64,000 nt of DNA from Nibricoccus aquaticus (GTDB taxonomy: Bacteria > Verrucomicrobiota > Verrucomicrobiia > Opitutales > Opitutaceae). The notes under the pieces are model-generated. The model ran no database searches and was not told the origin of the DNA. It saw nothing but the letters and a program-made list of their open reading frames with translations. Of this stretch, positions 7,662 through 16,629 are shown piece after piece (positions within the stretch are counted from its first letter, which is position 1; the number at the start of each line of letters is the position of its first letter). Both the position numbers and the translations under genes were made by a program. The DNA lies in NCBI RefSeq assembly GCF_002310495.1, contig NZ_CP023344.1:2356001-2420000 (forward strand), read 5' to 3'.

Positions 7662-8648
7662 ATGGCCGGAAAATCGCTGACGATTTGGTGCAACGCGCAG
7701 TTTTCGGCGGATGCGGAGCGTATCCTGAAAGAGGGCACGCGGAAGCACCGGTTGGTGCGTGCCGCGGGTGCGGCGTCGGTGCTGACGGCGGGCGGCGAGG
7801 ACTCGGCGCTGGAATCGGCTGACATCGCGTTCGGGCAGCCGGATGCGGGGCAGTGCGTGCGGAGCGAGAATTTGAAATGGATCGAGGTGACGAGTGCGGG
7901 GTACACGCGCTACGACAACGAGCCGTTTCGCGAGGAGTTGCGGCGGCGCGGGGCGGTTTTCACGAATGCGTCGTCGGTGTTTTCTGAGCCGTGCGCGCAG
8001 CATGCGCTGGCGATGATGCTGGCGCTGGGGCGGCGATTGCCCGGGGCGCTCGATGAGCAGCGCGGCGAGCGGCGGTGGCTTTTTTCGGAGCTGCGGAGCG
8101 AATCGCGGCTCATGGCTGGCGAGACGGTGTTGATGCTGGGATTCGGGGCGATCGGGCGGCGGCTGGCGGAGTTGCTGGCGCCTTTTCGGATGAAGATTTT
8201 TGCGGTGCGGCGGAAGGCTTACAGTGAAGCCGGCGTGCATGTCATCTCGGAGGAGCGGGTGAGCTCGGTGATCGCGGAGGCGGATCATGTGATCAACATC
8301 CTGCCGGACAATGAGAGCACGCGGAACTATGTGAACGCGCGGCGGCTGAGCTGGTGCAAGCGCGGGGCGAAATTTTATAACATCGGTCGCGGGACGACGG
8401 TGGACCAGGGGGCGCTGATCGAGGCGCTGGAGTCGGGAAAACTCGGCGCGGCGTATCTGGATGTGATGGAGCCGGAGCCGTTGCCGCCGTCGCATCCGCT
8501 GTGGACGACGAGGAATTGTCACATCACGCCGCATACGGCGGGCGGGCGGAGCGATCAGGATGAGACGCTGGTGAGGCATTTTCTGAAGAACCTGGCAGCG
8601 TTTGAAACTGGGGCGGGCGCGGGGGAGTTTGCGGACCGGGTGATCTGA
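7662..8648 (+). CDS. D-2-hydroxyacid dehydrogenase, NAD-binding
   Basis: This 328-aa protein has the two-domain fold of D-isomer-specific 2-hydroxyacid dehydrogenases. The dinucleotide motif LGFGAIGRRLAELL lies at about residues 160-173. Family residues follow: ADHVINILPDNEST, an Arg in FYNIGRGTTVDQGALIEAL, the acidic DVMEPEPLPPSHPLW, and the His of HITPHTAGG. The substrate cannot be deduced; relatives include phosphoglycerate and glyoxylate/hydroxypyruvate reductases. The N-terminal domain is divergent. It follows apt closely and precedes the sensor kinase by 6 bases, so apt, this gene and the two-component pair may share a transcript. Confidence 0.88.
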   Translation: MAGKSLTIWCNAQFSADAERILKEGTRKHRLVRAAGAASVLTAGGEDSALESADIAFGQPDAGQCVRSENLKWIEVTSAGYTRYDNEPFREELRRRGAVFTNASSVFSEPCAQHALAMMLALGRRLPGALDEQRGERRWLFSELRSESRLMAGETVLMLGFGAIGRRLAELLAPFRMKIFAVRRKAYSEAGVHVISEERVSSVIAEADHVINILPDNESTRNYVNARRLSWCKRGAKFYNIGRGTTVDQGALIEALESGKLGAAYLDVMEPEPLPPSHPLWTTRNCHITPHTAGGRSDQDETLVRHFLKNLAAFETGAGAGEFADRVI

Positions 8649-8654
8649 GGGCGC

Positions 8655-9773
8655 ATGAGCACGACGGCCTCGGCGAATGGGTTGTTGGGTGGTTTTGAGG
8701 AGAGCGCGGGCAAGCGCGCGACGTGGAGCGAGCGGTGGATCGGGGGGCGTGTTTACTGGCTGTGTCAGCTGGCTGGCTGGGGAACGTTGGTGGCGACGTG
8801 GACGGTGATCAGTTTTGATTTTGGGGTGGTCCACGTGAAGGCGATGATCATCCGGCATCTCGGTTTCGGGCTGGCGGGGGTGATGGCGTCGCACTTGTTG
8901 CGCATCGGGATATGGATCGTGCGCGAGCGGTTTCATACGTGGTGGAGCCGGGGGCTGGGCGTGGCGGTGGCTCTGGCGGGGGCGTCGGCGGCGATGCTGG
9001 GGATGGGCGCGGTGGTGGCGTGGCTGGTGCCGCCGTTTAATAATCCGGGGACGTACCTGATGCGGTTCATCCAGGTGGCGACGTTTCTGATGCCGTGGGT
9101 GGGATTTTATTTTGCGCTGACGAATCTGCGGAACGCGCAGCGGGAGCAATTTGCGCGGGTGCGGCTGGACGCGGCGCTCAAGGAGGCGGAAGTGCGGGCG
9201 CTGAAGGCGCAGCTGAATCCGCATTTTTTATTTAACTGCCTGAACTCGTTACGGGCGCTGGTGCCGATCGAGCAAACGCGGCCGCGGGAGGCGATCACGT
9301 TGCTGGCGGATCTGCTGCGCGCGGCGCTGACGGTGAACGAGCGGGTCGCGATAACGCTGCGTGAAGAGATGGAGACAGTGGGGACTTATCTCGCACTGGA
9401 GAGGATACGCTTCGAGGACCGGCTGCGGGTGACGTGTGAAATCACGCCGGAGGCGCGCGAGCGGGAGGTGCCGCCGTTTCTCGTGCAGATGCTAGTGGAG
9501 AATGCGGTGAAGCATGGCATCGCGGTGCGTGAAGCGGGCGGCGTCGTGGAGATCAGCGCGGAGGTGCGCGGTGAGTTACTGCACGTGCGGGTGAGTAATC
9601 CAGGGCGGATAGCGGTGTCCACGGATTCGACGGGACTGGGGCTGACTAATGTGCGGACGCGGCTGCGGCATTTGTTTGGACCGGAGGCGGGGGTGACGCT
9701 GACTCAGGCGGGCGATGATCAGGTCGTTGCGAAGGCGGTGATCCCGGGCAGGCTGATGGCTGCGCGCGCATGA
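8655..9773 (+). CDS. LytS-family sensor histidine kinase
   Basis: This 372-aa membrane kinase has about four hydrophobic segments in residues 30-150 (WLCQLAGWGTLVATWTVI, GFGLAGVMASHLL, VALAGASAAMLGMGAVVAWL, FLMPWVGFYFALTNL). The His_kinase domain carries LKAQLNPHFLFNCLNSLRAL with the phospho-accepting His at residue 190. The HATPase follows, with an N-box LVENAVKHGIAV and the G-box STGLGLTNVRTRL. There is no separate sensor domain, so the signal may be sensed in the membrane. It overlaps the response regulator by four bases (ATGA), indicating translational coupling. The regulated target is not evident from the sequence; the adjacent MFS transporter gene is a candidate. Confidence 0.93.
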   Translation: MSTTASANGLLGGFEESAGKRATWSERWIGGRVYWLCQLAGWGTLVATWTVISFDFGVVHVKAMIIRHLGFGLAGVMASHLLRIGIWIVRERFHTWWSRGLGVAVALAGASAAMLGMGAVVAWLVPPFNNPGTYLMRFIQVATFLMPWVGFYFALTNLRNAQREQFARVRLDAALKEAEVRALKAQLNPHFLFNCLNSLRALVPIEQTRPREAITLLADLLRAALTVNERVAITLREEMETVGTYLALERIRFEDRLRVTCEITPEAREREVPPFLVQMLVENAVKHGIAVREAGGVVEISAEVRGELLHVRVSNPGRIAVSTDSTGLGLTNVRTRLRHLFGPEAGVTLTQAGDDQVVAKAVIPGRLMAARA

Positions 9774-10522
9774 AGACTCTTAGAGCATTATTGATCGATG
9801 ATGAGCGGCTCGCGCGGCAGGAGCTGGCGGCGTTGTTGAAGGTGTTCCCGTGGATCGAGGTTGTCGGCGAGGCGGGGAACGCGACGCAGGCGTTGAAGCT
9901 GGTGGAGGAGCTGAAGCCGGAGTTGTTGTTTCTCGATGTCGAGATGCCGGGGCGCGATGGGTTTTCACTGCTGGGAGCGCTGCCGGAGCCGAGGCCGCGG
10001 GTGATTTTCACGACGGCGCACGATCAGTTTGCGGTGAAGGCGTTCGAGGTGGAGGCGGTGGATTATCTGCTCAAGCCGGTGCATCCGAAGCGGCTGGCGG
10101 CGGCGCTGGCGAAGCTGCGGAACGTGGAGAAGCGTGAGAAAGTCGAAGAGGAGGGAACTGATATGAATGGGAGGGGCGAGGGGGTGCTGGCCGAGGATGA
10201 CCGCGTGTTGGTGCGCGAAGGGGAGCGTTGCTGGTTTGTGCCCGTGAAATCGATACGGTTGCTGGAGGCGGAAGGGAATCACACGCGGGTTCATTTTCAA
10301 AATGAGCGGCCGCTGCTGTACCGGACGCTGACGGCGATGGAGGCGCGGCTGCCGGAGAAGATTTTCTTGCGGGCGAACCGGTCGCAGCTGGTGAACGTGA
10401 ACTTCATCGAGACGGCGGGTGCGTGGTTTAGCGGGAGCATGAAGGTGGCGCTGCGCGGCGGGCCGGAGGTGGAATTTTCGCGGAGGCAGGCGCAGATTTT
10501 TCGTGAGCGGATGAGTTTGTGA
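9770..10522 (+). CDS. LytTR-type response regulator
   Basis: The 250-aa protein has a receiver domain (LLIDDERLARQEL; FLDVEMPGRDG with phospho-Asp at about residue 56; FTTAHDQFAVKAFEVEAVDY; LLKPVHPKRL) and a C-terminal LytTR DNA-binding domain starting near residue 140 (VREGERCWFVPVKSIRLLEA, EGNHTRVHF, KIFLRANRSQLVNVNFIE). It is the cognate partner of the LytS-type kinase whose stop codon it overlaps. LytTR proteins bind paired direct repeats upstream of target genes; none was identified here with confidence. The next gene, an MFS transporter, begins 102 bases later on the same strand. Confidence 0.95.
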   Translation: MKTLRALLIDDERLARQELAALLKVFPWIEVVGEAGNATQALKLVEELKPELLFLDVEMPGRDGFSLLGALPEPRPRVIFTTAHDQFAVKAFEVEAVDYLLKPVHPKRLAAALAKLRNVEKREKVEEEGTDMNGRGEGVLAEDDRVLVREGERCWFVPVKSIRLLEAEGNHTRVHFQNERPLLYRTLTAMEARLPEKIFLRANRSQLVNVNFIETAGAWFSGSMKVALRGGPEVEFSRRQAQIFRERMSL

Positions 10523-10624
10523 GCGGTTGCGTTCGTGGAGCTAAGGCACGCGTCCATCACGCGGATTGACCGTTGGTGGAGTGTTGCCTGCGAGTCATGG
10601 CGAGCTGTGCAGAGTGAGGCGCTT

Positions 10625-11893
10625 ATGTCGTCTCCATCTGTCACCCCACCGGCGAAAAGTGGATTTCGCTGGACCATCTGCGGTCTGCTTTTTGCGGCGA
10701 CCACGATCAACTACATGGACCGCTCGATCATTGGCCTGCTTGCGCCGATGATTCAAAAGGACATCGGCTGGACGGAGATCGACTATGCGAATCTGAACAC
10801 GGCGTTTCAGGGGGCATACGCGATCGGGCTATTGTTCGCCGGGCGCGTGATCGATATTTTTGGAACGAAGCTGAGCTATGCAGTGGCGATGATTTTCTGG
10901 AGCGTGGCGGCGATCGCTCATGCGGCGACGCATACGGTGATGGGATTTGGTGTGGCGCGGTTTTTCCTCGGGCTGGGCGAATCAGGAAATTTTCCGGCGG
11001 CCATCAAGGCGGTGACGGAGTGGTTTCCGAAAAAGGAGCGGGCGCTGGCGACGGGGATTTTTAATTCAGGGAGCAATGTGGGTGCGGTGCTGGCTCCGAT
11101 CGTGATTTTGCCGCTGGCAGCGGCGACGGACTGGCGGTGGACGTTTGTGATTATCGGATCGCTGGGGTTCGTGTGGCTACTGTTGTGGTTTCCGTTTTTC
11201 GGACGGCCGCAGAATTCGCGATTCACCAGCGCGGAGGAAAGAGCGTTGATCGCGGAAGGCGCGGGAACCGAGGTGGAGCAGAAGACGAGTTGGGGGCTGT
11301 TGCTTCAGCGGCGGCAGACGTGGGCGTTTACGCTGGCGAAGTTCCTTACCGATCCAGTGTGGTGGTTTTATCTTTTATGGCTGCCGAAGTGGCTGACGGC
11401 GCGGGGCGTGGATCCGAAGGGCGTGGTGATGCCGCTGGTGTATATCTATGCGATCGCGACGGTCGGCAGTGTGGGTGGCGGCGTAGTCTTTGGGGTTTTC
11501 CAGAAACGCGGGCTGACCGTGAATGTGGCGAGGAAGACGACGATGGCGTTGTTTGCGCTGTTCGTGCTGCCGGTGCTGTTCGTGTCGCGCGTGGAGAACT
11601 TGTGGGTGGGCGCGACGTTGATGGGGATCGCGCTCGCGGCTCATCAGGGCTGGTCGGCGAATTTGTTCACGACGGTTTCGGATATGTTTCCGAAGCGGGC
11701 GGTGGGATCGGTCGTGGGGATTGGCGGAATGGCCGGATCCGTGGGCGGGATGATTTTCTTCCAGATTGCGGGGCGGATTCTGGAGAGCAGTGGCAACTAT
11801 GCGCTTCTCTTCACGATCTGTGTCGCCGCGTACGGTGCGGGCTTCGTCGCGCTGCAGTTGCTCGCGCCGAAGCTGACGCAGGCGGAGGTATGA
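10625..11893 (+). CDS. MFS transporter, hexuronate/ACS (ExuT-like) type
   Basis: The start is the ATG at 10625, which gives the usual short cytoplasmic lead (MSSPSVTPPAKSGFRWTICG) before helix 1; an upstream in-frame ATG at 10535 adds 30 non-membrane residues. The 422-aa product has 12 predicted helices. It also has family features of the anion:cation symporter group: INYMDRSIIGLLAPMIQKDI in helix 1, FFLGLGESGNFPAAIKAVTEWFP after helix 4, and AVGSVVGIGGMAGSVGGMIF in the second half. Related proteins carry hexuronates such as glucuronate or galacturonate, or other organic anions. The pectin-like GH28 gene at the window end would fit such a substrate, but the link is only inferred. Confidence 0.88.
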   Translation: MSSPSVTPPAKSGFRWTICGLLFAATTINYMDRSIIGLLAPMIQKDIGWTEIDYANLNTAFQGAYAIGLLFAGRVIDIFGTKLSYAVAMIFWSVAAIAHAATHTVMGFGVARFFLGLGESGNFPAAIKAVTEWFPKKERALATGIFNSGSNVGAVLAPIVILPLAAATDWRWTFVIIGSLGFVWLLLWFPFFGRPQNSRFTSAEERALIAEGAGTEVEQKTSWGLLLQRRQTWAFTLAKFLTDPVWWFYLLWLPKWLTARGVDPKGVVMPLVYIYAIATVGSVGGGVVFGVFQKRGLTVNVARKTTMALFALFVLPVLFVSRVENLWVGATLMGIALAAHQGWSANLFTTVSDMFPKRAVGSVVGIGGMAGSVGGMIFFQIAGRILESSGNYALLFTICVAAYGAGFVALQLLAPKLTQAEV

Positions 11894-11938
11894 GGAAGGC
11901 GCGGCTATGTGGTGGGGTACCGCGCAGCCACGAAATTT

Positions 11939-12247
11939 TTATGGCAGCTCGATCTGGCGGCGGGCGGGGTCGGGGTTGCGGCGGTAGAAGAGGGCGGTGT
12001 GGCCGACGGAGCCGACGTTCACGCAGCGGCCTTCGTCGGCGATTTTTTCGATCAATTCGGCGCGGGCGTCGCGCTCGATGCCGACGAAGCGGAGTTTGAT
12101 GAGCTCGTGGTTGTTGAGCTGTTTCTGGAGTTCGTTGAAGAACTCGGGCGTGAGGCCGGCTTTGCCGATTTTAATGAGGGGATCGAGGGTCTGGCCCTGG
12201 CCGCGGAGATAGGTTTTTTGCGCGCCGGTGAGTGGGAAGTCGTACAT
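11939..12247 (-). CDS. yhbY: YhbY/CRS1 family ribosome-assembly RNA-binding protein
   Basis: This 102-aa protein is a single CRM domain: LTGAQKTYLRGQGQTLDPLI, KIGKAGLTPEF with the conserved GxxG-like loop, NELQKQLNNHELIKLRF and GHTALFYRRNPDPARR at the end. YhbY binds pre-50S particles in Escherichia coli, so a role in large-subunit assembly is likely. It is convergent with the MFS gene and lies 81 bases downstream of the pseudouridine synthase on the same strand. The two may form a short RNA-related transcript, although a repeat lies between them. Confidence 0.93.
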   Translation of the reverse strand: MYDFPLTGAQKTYLRGQGQTLDPLIKIGKAGLTPEFFNELQKQLNNHELIKLRFVGIERDARAELIEKIADEGRCVNVGSVGHTALFYRRNPDPARRQIELP

Positions 12248-12256
12248 GAGGGCGGA

Positions 12257-12291
12257 GAGTAGCGAGTAGCGGGTAGTGAGTAGCGAGTAGG
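12257..12291. repeat. Heptameric AGTAGCG repeat
   Basis: Five degenerate tandem copies of a 7-base unit (AGTAGCG, AGTAGCG, GGTAGTG, AGTAGCG, AGTAGG) in the gap between the YhbY and RsuA-type genes. A looser relative is at 62694-62720. Confidence 0.75.
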
Positions 12292-12327
12292 AAAATCAGT
12301 GGCGCGGTCGGGGCGGAAGGGGCAGGG

Positions 12328-13020
12328 TCAGCCGAAGGTGTTGAGGGGGAATTCGCGGTAGTGGCCGGGGGCCAAGTCACCGAGGGTGAGGTGGCCGAAG
12401 GCGGCGCGGTGGAGGGTGAGGACTTCGCAGCCCTGGCTGGCGAACATGCGGCGGACTTGGTGGTAGCGGCCTTCGGTGAGAGTCAGCTCGGCTGTGCGTG
12501 AATCCAGGATACGGAGCTGGGCGGGGAGGCAGGGATCTTTTTCGCCGGCGAGGAGGAGCGTGCCGCTGGCGAAGAGTTCGGTGAGGCCGGGGGGGAGATC
12601 GCGGTCGAGGGTGGCGCGGTAGAGTTTGGGGACTTTGTGCTTGGGCGAGGTGAGGCGGTGGACGAGGGCGCTTTGGTCGGTGAGGAGGAGGAGGCCGCTG
12701 GTGTCTTTATCGAGGCGGCCGATGCTGGTGATCTGGGGATTGCGGGCGCGCCAGCGGGGCGGGAGGAGGCTGTAGACGTTGGGGCCTTCGCGTTCGTCGT
12801 GGGAGCAGACGAGGCCGAGGGGTTTGTGGAGGAGGAGGAGCAACTCGTCGGGGTGATCGGGGGGCTGGCCGTCGATGAGGACGTCGGCGGGGTGGGCTTT
12901 GGCGCCGAAGTCGGTGGCGATTTTTCCTTTTACGGAGACGCGGCCGGATTCGATCCAGTCGCGGGCTTCGCGGCGGGAGCAGTAGCCGAGGTTGGCGAGG
13001 AGTTGGTCGAGGCGGCGCAT
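12328..13020 (-). CDS. Pseudouridine synthase, RsuA/RluB family
   Basis: The 230-aa protein isomerises a specific uridine in rRNA. It has an N-terminal S4 domain (MRRLDQLLANLGYCSRREAR, DWIESGRVSVKGK) at residues 1-48, then the catalytic domain with LLLLHKPLGLVCSHDE. The catalytic motif IGRLDKDTSGLLLLTDQ holds the active-site Asp. LTSPKHKVPKLYRATLD and LTEGRYHQVRRMFASQG complete the RsuA/RluB/E/F signature. Length is most like RsuA, which modifies 16S rRNA position 516 in Escherichia coli; RluE- or RluF-like specificity cannot be excluded. The neighbouring YhbY gene also acts on ribosomal RNA. Confidence 0.92.
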   Translation of the reverse strand: MRRLDQLLANLGYCSRREARDWIESGRVSVKGKIATDFGAKAHPADVLIDGQPPDHPDELLLLLHKPLGLVCSHDEREGPNVYSLLPPRWRARNPQITSIGRLDKDTSGLLLLTDQSALVHRLTSPKHKVPKLYRATLDRDLPPGLTELFASGTLLLAGEKDPCLPAQLRILDSRTAELTLTEGRYHQVRRMFASQGCEVLTLHRAAFGHLTLGDLAPGHYREFPLNTFG

Positions 13021-13023
13021 GTG

Positions 13024-13158
13024 AGGAAGAGTGAAGAGGGAAGGGTGAAGGGTGAAAGGGGAAAGACGGGGGAGAATTCACCGCGGAGGCGCGGAGGGCG
13101 CGGAGAGTCGGAGGGGGCAAGAGTTTTTAGACAGGATGAACAGGAGGGACAGGATGGG
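13024..13158. repeat. Composite intergenic repeat block (three families)
   Basis: Three repeat types stand in succession: heptameric GTGAAGG units (13024-13060), the CCGCGGAGGCGCGGAGG type (13076-13105) and the ACAGGAT 9-mer type (13123-13158). Together they fill most of the 242-base gap between the divergent pseudouridine synthase and hydrolase genes, leaving about 100 bases before 13263 for a promoter. Confidence 0.75.
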
Positions 13159-13262
13159 GGAGGCGGGGGCAGTTTTTGGGCAGACGTGAACTGTCCACGC
13201 CTGGGCGAGGGGCGTTTGGATGGGTTGCACCTGAGAGGGGAAGTTGTGCGTAGTGGAAGGGA

Positions 13263-14411
13263 ATGATGCGTTATGTGTTGCTTGGAGTTTCGGTTTTATT
13301 GGCGGGGTCGGCTGTGTTGACGGCGGTGAAGGCGCCGACGGTGGGGACGTGGATGCTGGGGATTCTCGTGGGGGAGTTCGGGCATTTTTTGGTGGTGCTG
13401 CCGTTGGGGCTCGCGGTGTGGACAGTGGCGCGAGGAGTGGGTGGGAGCGCGTGGGTTTTTGGGGCGACGTTGGTGGCGTGTGCGGTGGCGGGGATTTTTT
13501 TGCTGAAGCCGTCGGTGCAGGCTGGGCGGGTGGCGGCTGAGCTGCCGGGGCGGCTGGAGAGGGCGTTTGGGAAAGTGGAGGTGGAGAGGGAGGCGTTTTC
13601 GGTGGCGGGGTTTTTTGCGTCGGGTGGAGCGGAGGTGAAGGCGGAGGCGCGGGTGTTTGCGCAGGCGGGGACGGCGGAAGCGTTGACGTTGGATTTTTAT
13701 CGGGCGCAGGGAGTGGCGAAGGCGCCGTGCGTGATTGTGGTGCATGGCGGCGGGTGGGACAGCGGGGACCGGACGCAGCTGGCGGGGTGGAATGCGTGGC
13801 TGGCGGGGCGGGGATTCGCGGTGGCTGCGGTGAGCTACCGGCTGGCACCGGCGCATGTGTGGCCGGCGCAGCGGGACGATGTTCGGACGGCGGTGGCGTA
13901 TTTGAAAAGCCATGCCGCAGAGTTGGGCGTGGATGCGGAGCGGCTGGTTTTGCTCGGACGGTCGGCGGGCGGGCAGATTGCGGAGGCGGTGGCGTACGAT
14001 GAGCCGGATGCGGCGGTGCGCGGGGTGATCGCGTTGTACGCGCCAGCGGACATGGAGTTCGCGTGGAAGTTTACCAGCGAGCGCGATGTGCTGGATTCGA
14101 AGAAGCTGATCCGCCAGCTGACGGGCGGGACGCCGGAGACGGCGGCGGAGAATTTCGTGAGCGCGTCGCCTTATCTCGCGGCGAAGCGCGGGGCGGTGCC
14201 GACGTTGCTGATGCACGGGACGATCGACTCGCTGGTGTGGCGGCGGCAGAGCGAGCGGCTGGCGGAGAAGTTAACGGCGGAGGGTGTGCCGAACGTTTTT
14301 GTGGAGCTGCCGTGGGGGACGCACGCGTTCGATTTTAATCGGCGAGGGCCGGGCGGGCAGATCAGCGCGTTTGCGGTGGAGTGGTTTTTGCGGGCAGTGA
14401 CCAAGCGGTGA
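13263..14411 (+). CDS. Membrane-anchored alpha/beta hydrolase (esterase-like)
   Basis: The first 85 or so residues form three hydrophobic helices (VLLGVSVLLAGSAVLTAV, WMLGILVGEFGHFLVVLPLG, GATLVACAVAGIFLL). The rest is a hormone-sensitive-lipase/BD-FAE type alpha/beta hydrolase: oxyanion motif VVHGGGWDSGD near residue 160, a nucleophile elbow LLGRSAGGQ near residue 240, HGTIDSLVW bearing the catalytic Asp near residue 318, and the His in PWGTHAFDF near residue 350. The triad is therefore complete. The enzyme probably hydrolyses short acyl or carboxyl esters at the membrane; orientation and substrate are unknown. Two ATGs are adjacent (13263, 13266) and either may be used. Confidence 0.88.
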   Translation: MMRYVLLGVSVLLAGSAVLTAVKAPTVGTWMLGILVGEFGHFLVVLPLGLAVWTVARGVGGSAWVFGATLVACAVAGIFLLKPSVQAGRVAAELPGRLERAFGKVEVEREAFSVAGFFASGGAEVKAEARVFAQAGTAEALTLDFYRAQGVAKAPCVIVVHGGGWDSGDRTQLAGWNAWLAGRGFAVAAVSYRLAPAHVWPAQRDDVRTAVAYLKSHAAELGVDAERLVLLGRSAGGQIAEAVAYDEPDAAVRGVIALYAPADMEFAWKFTSERDVLDSKKLIRQLTGGTPETAAENFVSASPYLAAKRGAVPTLLMHGTIDSLVWRRQSERLAEKLTAEGVPNVFVELPWGTHAFDFNRRGPGGQISAFAVEWFLRAVTKR

Positions 14412-14433
14412 TTTCACCGCGGAGGCGCGGAGG
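14412..14433. repeat. GCGGAGGC-type repeat between convergent genes
   Basis: TTTCACCGCGGAGGCGCGG fills the 22-base gap between the convergent hydrolase and TonB receptor genes. It is a short copy of the family at 2834, 13076 and 52282. Confidence 0.7.
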
Positions 14434-16629
14434 TCAGAAGCTGAGGGTGTAGGAGGCGTTGAGGGAGCGCTCTTGGCCTATGCGGGCGTGGGATTCGAGG
14501 AGGTCGCGGTCGAAGAGGTTGCGGAGGCCGAGGCCGGCGTAGTGGGAGATGGGCTTTTGCTTGGTGCCGCGTTTCCAGGAGTAGCCGGCGTTGAGGCTGA
14601 CGAGGGTGTTGTCGGAATAGGCGAGGTATTCGCGGCTCGCACTTTCGTAGTAGGCGACGAAACCGCTGACGTAGGTGAGCGTGCTGCCGACGGAGAAGCC
14701 GGTGAGTTTGCCGGTGAAGGTGCGGCGGGTGGAGAGGCCGAGGGTGGTGCGGGGGAGGCGGGTGATGGGGCGGCCGATTTCTTCGGGGAGATCGGGCGAG
14801 GCGGTCGTGAGGGCCTGCGTGACGGTGGCGCGGCCGGAGAGGGTCCAGCGGGGGCCGAAGGCGGTTTTGAGGTCGAGGGTGCCGCCGGTGAAACGTTCTT
14901 CGCCGGAGGAGACGAGCTGGGGCTGGGTCTGGGCGGCGTCGAGGATGGGGTCTTCGTAGAGCGGGTTACGGCGGGAGATGTTCTGGTTGAAGTATTGGAA
15001 GAGGAGGGCGGTGGCGCTGACGCGTTTGTTGAAGAAGAGGCCTTTGACGCCGGCTTCGTAGCCGAGGGTGGTCTCATTGCCCTGGATACGGCCGGTGCGG
15101 GCGTCGACGCGGGTGGAGGGTTCGAAGGCGGAGCTGGTGTTGGCGAAGACGAGGAGGCGGCCGGGGATGAGCTGGTAGTTGCCGCCGGCGTGATAGGTGA
15201 GTTCGCGGACGCGGTCGGTGACGTGGGGGCGGGGGGCGGCGGGGCGCTCGTCGTCGATTTCGATGAGGACGAAGTCGGCGCGGAGGCCGGCGGTGGCGAC
15301 GAGTTTTCCTTCCCAGAAGGCGGCGCGTTCGCTGAGAGAAATGGAGTTGTAGCTGGTGGCTTCGTGGCGGTCGGTGAGGAGGCGGCTGTAGAGTTCGGGG
15401 GAGTATTCGGGACGGAAATAGTTGGGGGAATCGGGGTCGAATTCGCGGACGTCCTGCGGGAGGGCGTTGCGGGCGGCGGTGGGCAAGGCGCGTTGTTCGC
15501 GGTCGTACCAGAGGTGGTTGGATTCGAGGAGGAGGGTGACCTTGTGATCGATCTTGAAGGTGAGGAGGCGGGCGGTGGCTTCGACGCCGGCGGTGATGGC
15601 TTTGAGGGGTTGCTCGATGCGCTGGGGTTCGCGGGTGCCGCCGAAGCGGCCGAGGTCGAGGAGGTATTGGCTGGTGGTGAAGCGGTCTTCGGTGAGTTCG
15701 CGGAGCCAGCCTTGGAGGACGGCGCGGAGGCTGACGCGGCGGCCGAGCTGGCCTTCGAACTGGAGGGCGGCGCTGGCGATTTTTTTATCGAGGCCGGCGT
15801 TGGGACCGTAGGTGTGAAAGTCGGCGAGCGGGCGGTAGGGGCCGGTGATTTTGGAGGAGGCGGTGGCGCGGTATTCGGGGAGGCCGGGGGCGGGGTTGCC
15901 GGAGAGTTCGGAGTAGTCGAGCGTGACCATGGTGCTGGCGGAGCGGCTGTGGCGGAAGGTGAGAGCGCTGCTGGCAAACTTGGTGTCGATGCGGGCGAAG
16001 TCCTGAGGGCCGCCACGGTGCTGCCAGCCGGCGGAGAGGCGGTGCCAGATTTTTTTGGGCTTCAGCGTGAGGGAGTTTTCGACGCGGGCCTGCTGGGAGT
16101 CCTGGGTGTCGGCCGAGAAGGAGAGGCGGGTGGCGTTTCTGGCTCGGGGGCGGGCGGTGACGAAGTTCTGGATACCGCCTGGGGCGGCACGGCCGGCGAC
16201 GGGCGTGAGCGGGCCCTGGATGAGTTCGACGCGTTCGACGGAGAGGATCTCGGGGATGCCGATCTGGGAAAAGCCGTTGCGAAGACGGGGGGTGGGGAAG
16301 CCGCGGAGGTTGACGCGGTTGACGCCGGTGGCGAGGTCCACGGGGCTGGCGCCGGTGACGATGGCGGAGAGCTCGGCGTTGAGTTCGGGGGCGAAGTCTT
16401 CCTCGGTCTGGGGGCCGACGAGGAGGTCGTTGGAGAAGGGGGGCTCGTTCATCTCGGCTTCGGGGCCGCCCATGCCGGTGGCGTCGAAGCCATCATCGGT
16501 TTCCGCGCCGATGGTGAGGGGATCGAGGAGGGTGAGATCGTCGGTCTCGTCCTTGGTTTGCGCGTGGGCGGTGAAGTAGGCGCAGACGACGAGGAGCAGG
16601 GAAAGAGCGAGGCGGAGGCGGGCGGTCAC
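14434..16629 (-). CDS. TonB-dependent outer-membrane receptor (siderophore-receptor-like)
   Basis: The 731-aa protein begins at a GTG at 16629 and has a signal peptide ([18 protein letters not shown]). A plug domain follows with [40 protein letters not shown] and [11 protein letters not shown], and then a beta-barrel ending in [17 protein letters not shown] with the terminal Phe that outer-membrane barrels need. Its plug resembles ferric-siderophore receptors, but many Verrucomicrobia use relatives for carbohydrates or other ligands. The start overlaps the stop of the upstream hybrid kinase (GTGA at 16629-16626), so the two are translationally coupled and the kinase probably senses something linked to the receptor's ligand. 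Confidence 0.92.
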   Translation of the reverse strand: MTARLRLALSLLLVVCAYFTAHAQTKDETDDLTLLDPLTIGAETDDGFDATGMGGPEAEMNEPPFSNDLLVGPQTEEDFAPELNAELSAIVTGASPVDLATGVNRVNLRGFPTPRLRNGFSQIGIPEILSVERVELIQGPLTPVAGRAAPGGIQNFVTARPRARNATRLSFSADTQDSQQARVENSLTLKPKKIWHRLSAGWQHRGGPQDFARIDTKFASSALTFRHSRSASTMVTLDYSELSGNPAPGLPEYRATASSKITGPYRPLADFHTYGPNAGLDKKIASAALQFEGQLGRRVSLRAVLQGWLRELTEDRFTTSQYLLDLGRFGGTREPQRIEQPLKAITAGVEATARLLTFKIDHKVTLLLESNHLWYDREQRALPTAARNALPQDVREFDPDSPNYFRPEYSPELYSRLLTDRHEATSYNSISLSERAAFWEGKLVATAGLRADFVLIEIDDERPAAPRPHVTDRVRELTYHAGGNYQLIPGRLLVFANTSSAFEPSTRVDARTGRIQGNETTLGYEAGVKGLFFNKRVSATALLFQYFNQNISRRNPLYEDPILDAAQTQPQLVSSGEERFTGGTLDLKTAFGPRWTLSGRATVTQALTTASPDLPEEIGRPITRLPRTTLGLSTRRTFTGKLTGFSVGSTLTYVSGFVAYYESASREYLAYSDNTLVSLNAGYSWKRGTKQKPISHYAGLGLRNLFDRDLLESHARIGQERSLNASYTLSF

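Noticed and set aside
11894-11938. Terminator between the MFS and yhbY genes
   Set aside because: A GCGCGG/CCGCGC match exists but the loop is 15 bases and the T-run is interrupted; too weak to list.
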